Origin: JBEHWX01 sp048498995
GTDB taxonomy: Bacteria; Bacteroidota; Ignavibacteria; OLB7
Reading direction: 5' to 3'
DNA length: 25,865 nt
Assembly (NCBI GenBank): GCA_048498995.1
Contig: JBEHWX010000085.1
Coordinates: forward strand, 1-25,865
Shown here: positions 22,333 to 25,865 of the stretch, piece by piece
Numbering within the stretch: the first letter of the stretch is position 1
Layout of the letters: the number at the start of each line of letters is the position of its first letter
The notes under the pieces: generated by a model
What the model saw: only the letters and a program-made list of their open reading frames with translations
Told to the model about the DNA's origin: nothing
Database searches by the model: none
Translations under genes and position numbers: made by a program

Positions 22333-25300
22333 ATGATCATTTCAGATTTCGCCATCCGTCGCCCGGTCGTGACCGTGGTGACGATGCTCGCCCTGGTCGT
22401 CTTCGGACTGTTCGCGCTCTTCAGCCTGGACGTCGACGAATTCCCGGATATCTCCAACCCGATCATCTTCGTGGCGGTCCCCTATCCGGGAGCATCGCCG
22501 GGACAGGTGGAGCGTGAGGTGGTCGAGAGGATGGAGGAGGCGTTCAACTCGATCTCCGGCATCGACCAGATCACCTCGACCTCCTCCGACGGCTTCGCGC
22601 AGATCATCGTCCAGTTCGTCTTCAGCAAGAACCCGGATCAGGCCTCGCAGGATGTACGCGACGCGATCTCCGGCATCCGGGATCGCCTCCCGCCGGAGAT
22701 GAAGGAGCCGATCCTGAGGAAGTTCGATCCGAACGATCTGCCGATCGTCTCGCTCGTGCTGCAGTCTCGCGGCATGGGGCCGGCCGAGCTGACCACACTG
22801 GCCGATCCCGGCATCACCCGTGAGCTCCGCGCGATCAACGGCGCGGCGCAGGTGACCGTGGTCGGCGCGGTCGACCGCGAGATCGCCGTCAACCTCCGCC
22901 CGGACGCGCTCCAGGCCAACGGCGTGAGCGTTTCGCAGGTGGTGGCCGCGCTCCAGGCGCAGAACCTGGCCGCGCCGGTGGGACGCGTCAACGCGCAGTT
23001 CGAGGAGGAGACGATCCGCCTTCGCGGACGTCTGGAGACCGTGGAGCAGTTCCGGCAGCTGGTGGTCGCCTCCAGGGGGACCGGCCTGATCCGCCTGCAG
23101 GATGTGGCCACCGTGGCCGACACCGCCTCGGAGGCGCGCTCGCTCGGCATCTTCAACGGACAGGAGGCGGTGGGCATCGACATCACGAAGTCCAAGGGAG
23201 CCTCCACCGCGCGCGTGGCCGACGACATCAAGACGGCCGTGGCCGAGATCCAGAAACGGCTTCCGCCGGGGACCACGCTCAGCGTGGTGAAGGACGCCGG
23301 CGAGCGGGTCGAGAACTCCGTGCGCAACGTGCAGGAGGCGCTCATCGAGGGGGCCATCCTGACGGTGCTGGTGGTGTTCCTCTTCCTGAACTCCTGGCGC
23401 TCGACGGTAATCACCGGCCTCGCGCTCCCGGTCTCGACCATCGCGGCGTTCATCGCGGTGATGGCCTTCGGATTCACGCTGAACACGATGTCGCTCCTCG
23501 GCCTGTCGCTGGCGATCGGTATTCTGATCGACGACGCGATCGTGGTACGAGAAAACATCGTGCGCCACGTGGAGATGGGGGAGGACCACATCACCGCGTC
23601 GCATACCGGCACCGACGAGATCGGGCTGGCGGTGGCGGCCACGACCTTTTCGATCGTGGCGGTGTTCGTGCCGATCGCGTTCATGCAGGGGATAGCCGGG
23701 CAGTGGTTCAAGCCATTCGCGCTGACGATCGCCTGTGCCGTGCTCGTCTCCCTCTTCGTCTCCTTCTCGCTGGACCCGATGCTCTCGGCGTACTGGCCCG
23801 ATCCGGAGCTCGAGGAGCATCAGCACCGGAACGTGATAGCGCGCGCGCTCGACCGCTTCAACAAGTGGTTCGACCGGACGGCCGACCGCTACCGCACGGT
23901 GATCGCCTGGGCGCTCGACCATCGCTGGTCGATGGTGTTCCTGGCGGTCGGCACCTTCATCGGCGCGATCGTGCTGGCCGGTCTCTTCGTCGGCGGCGGG
24001 TTCGCCCCGGACTCCGACCGCTCGGAGGTGACGATCAACATCGAGGCGCCGCCGGGGGCGAGCCTGGACTACACGCGGCTGAAGACCGAGGAGATCGCGC
24101 GGATCATCCGGGCACATCCCGAGGTGGCCTATACCTACACCACGATCGGCACCGCCAGCGGCTCCGGCGCGGTGGACCTCGGCTCGATCTACGTGAAGCT
24201 GGTGAAGAAGGCGAAGCGCGCCAAGTCGCAGCAGCTTCTGAGCGCGCAGATCCGCGACGAGATCCGGAACATCGGCGGCATCACCGCCTATGTGGCAAGC
24301 GGCGGATTCGGCGGCAACCAGAAGCAGATCGCCGTGCAGGTGCGCGGCGAGAACGACGTGCAGATGAACCAGGTTGCCGAACAGATCATGGCCGAGATGC
24401 GCCAGGTGAAGGGGGCCGTCGATATCGGATTGTCCACCCGCGGACAGAAGCCGGAGATCGAGGTGGAGCTCAACCGGAGCCTGATCGGCACCATGGGGCT
24501 CACCGTCGGTCAGGTGGCACAGTCGCTCCGTCCGGCCTTCGCCGGCCTCGATGTCGGCGACTGGGTCGATCCCTCCGGCAAGACGCGGGACGTGACGGTG
24601 CGCCTGGCGGCGGCCTCGCGCGAGCGGGTGGCCGACCTGGTGAACCTTCCGCTGGTGCTCGCTCCCGGCAGCGCCGGTGCCGCGGCCGCCGCGGGAGCTC
24701 CGGCGGGACCCTCGATCGTTCCGCTCGGACAGATCGCGACCGTCAGGAGCACGTACGGACCGGCGTCGATCGATCACCTCAACCGCGACCGCGTGATCAC
24801 CGTGGGCGCCAACACGCAGGGGAGCTCGCTGAGCGATGTTTCCGGCGCCATCAACAAGCGCCTGGCGACGCTGAACCTCCCGCCGGGAATCAGGATCACG
24901 CAGGGGGGCGAGGTGAAGAACCAGCGCGAGGTGTTCACCAGCATCCTGGCCGCGCTCGGCCTGGCGGTGCTGTTGATGTACCTGATCCTGGTGGTGCAGT
25001 TCGGATCGTTCCTCGATCCGCTGGCGATCCTGGTCTCGCTCCCGCTTTCGCTGATCGGCGTGGTGCTGGCGCTGCTGATCACCGGCGACACGCTGAACAT
25101 CATGAGCATGATCGGCGTGATCCTCCTGATGGGCATCGTGGCCAAGAACGCGATCCTTCTGATCGACTTCGCCAAGGCGCAGCGCGACCAGCAGGGAATA
25201 CGGCTGCGCGACGCGCTGATCGAGGCCGGACGCGTCCGTCTGCGACCGATCATGATGACGACGCTGGCGCTGATCGCGGGCATGATCCCGGTGGCGCTCG

Positions 25301-25521
25301 GCTACGGAGAAGGGGCCGACTTCCGCGCGCCGCTCGGGCGCGCCGTGATCGGCGGCACCATCACCGCCACGTTCCTGACGCTGCTGGTGATCCCGACGAT
25401 CTACGAGATCTTCGACGAGATGCGGGAGTGGTTCCGGACGCGCGTGATGAAGCGCCCCTCGCACGGATCGCATGGCCAGCATCGCACCGAGGACAACTCC
25501 CCGTCGGCGATGCCGGACTGA
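22333..25521 (+). CDS. RND (HAE1-type) efflux pump, inner-membrane permease
   Basis: A 1062-residue permease of normal length for the hydrophobe/amphiphile RND family. It begins IISDFAIRRPVVTVVTMLALVVFG, the usual first helix. Porter-domain motifs include DVDEFPDISNPIIFVAVPYPGASP. The proton-relay residues are present: Asp400-Asp401 in helix 4 (GILIDDAIVVRENI), equivalent to Asp407/408 of E. coli AcrB, and Lys938 in helix 10 (GIVAKNAILLIDFA), equivalent to Lys940. It should therefore be a working proton antiporter. An Ala/Gly-rich insert (GSAGAAAAAGAPAGP, about residues 780-794) in the second periplasmic half is unusual. The C-terminus is His/Ser-rich. A GGAGGGGG run lies about 13 bases before ATG 22333, inside the adaptor gene. 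The substrate is not predictable; drugs, bile salts, solvents or metabolites are all possible. It is the last gene of the operon, before a hairpin at 25560. Confidence 0.95.
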   Translation: MIISDFAIRRPVVTVVTMLALVVFGLFALFSLDVDEFPDISNPIIFVAVPYPGASPGQVEREVVERMEEAFNSISGIDQITSTSSDGFAQIIVQFVFSKNPDQASQDVRDAISGIRDRLPPEMKEPILRKFDPNDLPIVSLVLQSRGMGPAELTTLADPGITRELRAINGAAQVTVVGAVDREIAVNLRPDALQANGVSVSQVVAALQAQNLAAPVGRVNAQFEEETIRLRGRLETVEQFRQLVVASRGTGLIRLQDVATVADTASEARSLGIFNGQEAVGIDITKSKGASTARVADDIKTAVAEIQKRLPPGTTLSVVKDAGERVENSVRNVQEALIEGAILTVLVVFLFLNSWRSTVITGLALPVSTIAAFIAVMAFGFTLNTMSLLGLSLAIGILIDDAIVVRENIVRHVEMGEDHITASHTGTDEIGLAVAATTFSIVAVFVPIAFMQGIAGQWFKPFALTIACAVLVSLFVSFSLDPMLSAYWPDPELEEHQHRNVIARALDRFNKWFDRTADRYRTVIAWALDHRWSMVFLAVGTFIGAIVLAGLFVGGGFAPDSDRSEVTINIEAPPGASLDYTRLKTEEIARIIRAHPEVAYTYTTIGTASGSGAVDLGSIYVKLVKKAKRAKSQQLLSAQIRDEIRNIGGITAYVASGGFGGNQKQIAVQVRGENDVQMNQVAEQIMAEMRQVKGAVDIGLSTRGQKPEIEVELNRSLIGTMGLTVGQVAQSLRPAFAGLDVGDWVDPSGKTRDVTVRLAAASRERVADLVNLPLVLAPGSAGAAAAAGAPAGPSIVPLGQIATVRSTYGPASIDHLNRDRVITVGANTQGSSLSDVSGAINKRLATLNLPPGIRITQGGEVKNQREVFTSILAALGLAVLLMYLILVVQFGSFLDPLAILVSLPLSLIGVVLALLITGDTLNIMSMIGVILLMGIVAKNAILLIDFAKAQRDQQGIRLRDALIEAGRVRLRPIMMTTLALIAGMIPVALGYGEGADFRAPLGRAVIGGTITATFLTLLVIPTIYEIFDEMREWFRTRVMKRPSHGSHGQHRTEDNSPSAMPD

Positions 25522-25559
25522 GGAAGGCAGCGCGGTCGTGATCCGCGTCGTTGAAACGG

Positions 25560-25594
25560 AACCGGCCCGTCGCGTATCCCGCGGCGGGCCGGTT
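25560..25594. terminator. 15-bp stem hairpin after the efflux operon
   Basis: Arms 25560-25574 (AACCGGCCCGTCGCG) and 25580-25594 pair over 15 positions with one G-T wobble around a 5-base loop TATCC. It begins 38 bases past the pump's stop codon. The plus side has no T-tract; on the minus strand TTCCGTTT follows, so it could act in either direction. Confidence 0.6.
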
Positions 25595-25865
25595 CGAAGC
25601 CGCACGCGCGAATCGCTGAACGTCGCGAGCCCGCGCTGCGCGAGGAGCCCGCGGCCGAGTGCCTCGTCCCACGAGCCGAGCACGCGCGCGACATGCACCG
25701 GCGCGACACCGCGCTCGCCCGCGAGGTGCGCGCCGTAGAGCACGACGAGCGCGGGCAGAACCGACTCGGGCACATCGAACCGCGACGCGAGATCGTCCAT
25801 CGGCGACGCGATCGGCGCGCCGCGCTGCACGACACCGTCGAAGACTTCGTACGTCCAGAACACGA
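25595..25865 (-). CDS. Partial unidentified reading frame running off the window
   Basis: The minus-strand frame entering at the right edge reads, with protein-like composition, through FWTYEVFDGVVQRGAPIAS, MDDLASRFDVPESVLPALVV, GAHLAGERGVAPVHVARVLG and WDEALGRGLLAQRGLATFSD. It contains two helical-looking stretches, and its N-terminus lies outside the window. I do not recognise the family. Oddly, no stop codon follows in any minus-strand frame through the hairpin at 25560-25594 and into the efflux gene; the same frame stays open deep into antisense sequence, so the true C-terminus is not visible. Codon habits (many CTCGCG, TCG and GCG codons) look unlike the neighbouring genes. It may be a truncated gene, or a junction with unrelated DNA near the end of an assembled contig. 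Confidence 0.35.

Noticed and set aside
22342..25560. Very long minus-strand open frame antisense to the RND pump
   Set aside because: The plus strand encodes a full-length pump with intact proton-relay residues. The antisense frame is composed of His/Arg/Asp-rich low-information sequence and is open only because TTA, CTA and TCA are rare on the plus strand in that frame.
25585..25605. tRNA T-loop-like GGTTCGAAGCC
   Set aside because: It is part of the 15-bp hairpin after the efflux operon; no acceptor stem, anticodon arm or D-loop surrounds it. The similar GTTCGAACC near 13984 also lacks a cloverleaf.

Overview
The window looks like chromosomal DNA of a high-GC Gram-negative bacterium. Most of it is roughly two-thirds GC or more by eye. 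An outer membrane is implied by a complete tripartite RND efflux operon with a TolC-type channel and by several lipoproteins. Shine-Dalgarno sites are clear at some genes and absent at others. Several transcription units are preceded by a TAnnTT(C/G)(C/G) element that recalls the Bacteroidota-type -7 box. The phylum cannot be fixed from sequence alone; a lineage of the FCB group (for example Gemmatimonadota or a high-GC Bacteroidota relative) is plausible but is inference.

Layout. (1) 92-3287: an exported PepSY-like protein on the minus strand, divergent from an exported YD/RHS-like protein; the latter is overlapped by a small membrane protein with a calcium-loop-like motif, followed by a KTSC-domain protein. 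(2) 3297-6369: two overlapping minus-strand genes for large paralogous lipoproteins. (3) 6841-9321: a CtpE-like P-type cation ATPase, divergent from that pair. (4) 9410-10984: a third member of the same lipoprotein family, in a conspicuously lower-GC segment that extends to about 11345. (5) 11375-12949: an exported adenosine/AMP-deaminase-like enzyme. (6) 12950-14721: about 1.8 kb with no convincing gene but a dense series of short perfect hairpins. (7) 14722-16991: an SQR/NDH-2-like flavoprotein and an SDR dehydrogenase, divergently transcribed around a perfect 26-bp interrupted palindrome. (8) 17146-18392: six copies of a 15-bp tandem repeat upstream of an RMD1/YagE (DUF155) family membrane protein. 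(9) 18988-25521: tetR-tolC-MFP-RND efflux operon with 4-bp ATGA overlaps and a candidate TetR operator. (10) 25522-25865: a strong hairpin, then an incomplete reading frame with different codon habits and no nearby stop.

Functional logic. The efflux operon is the best understood unit: an autoregulated TetR repressor controls export of hydrophobic or amphiphilic compounds through channel, adaptor and pump. The flavoprotein and SDR probably share control through the palindrome between them. The least understood elements are the three-member lipoprotein family grouped around the P-type ATPase and the hairpin-rich gene-free region. No mobile element genes, CRISPR array, rRNA or tRNA gene was recognised.
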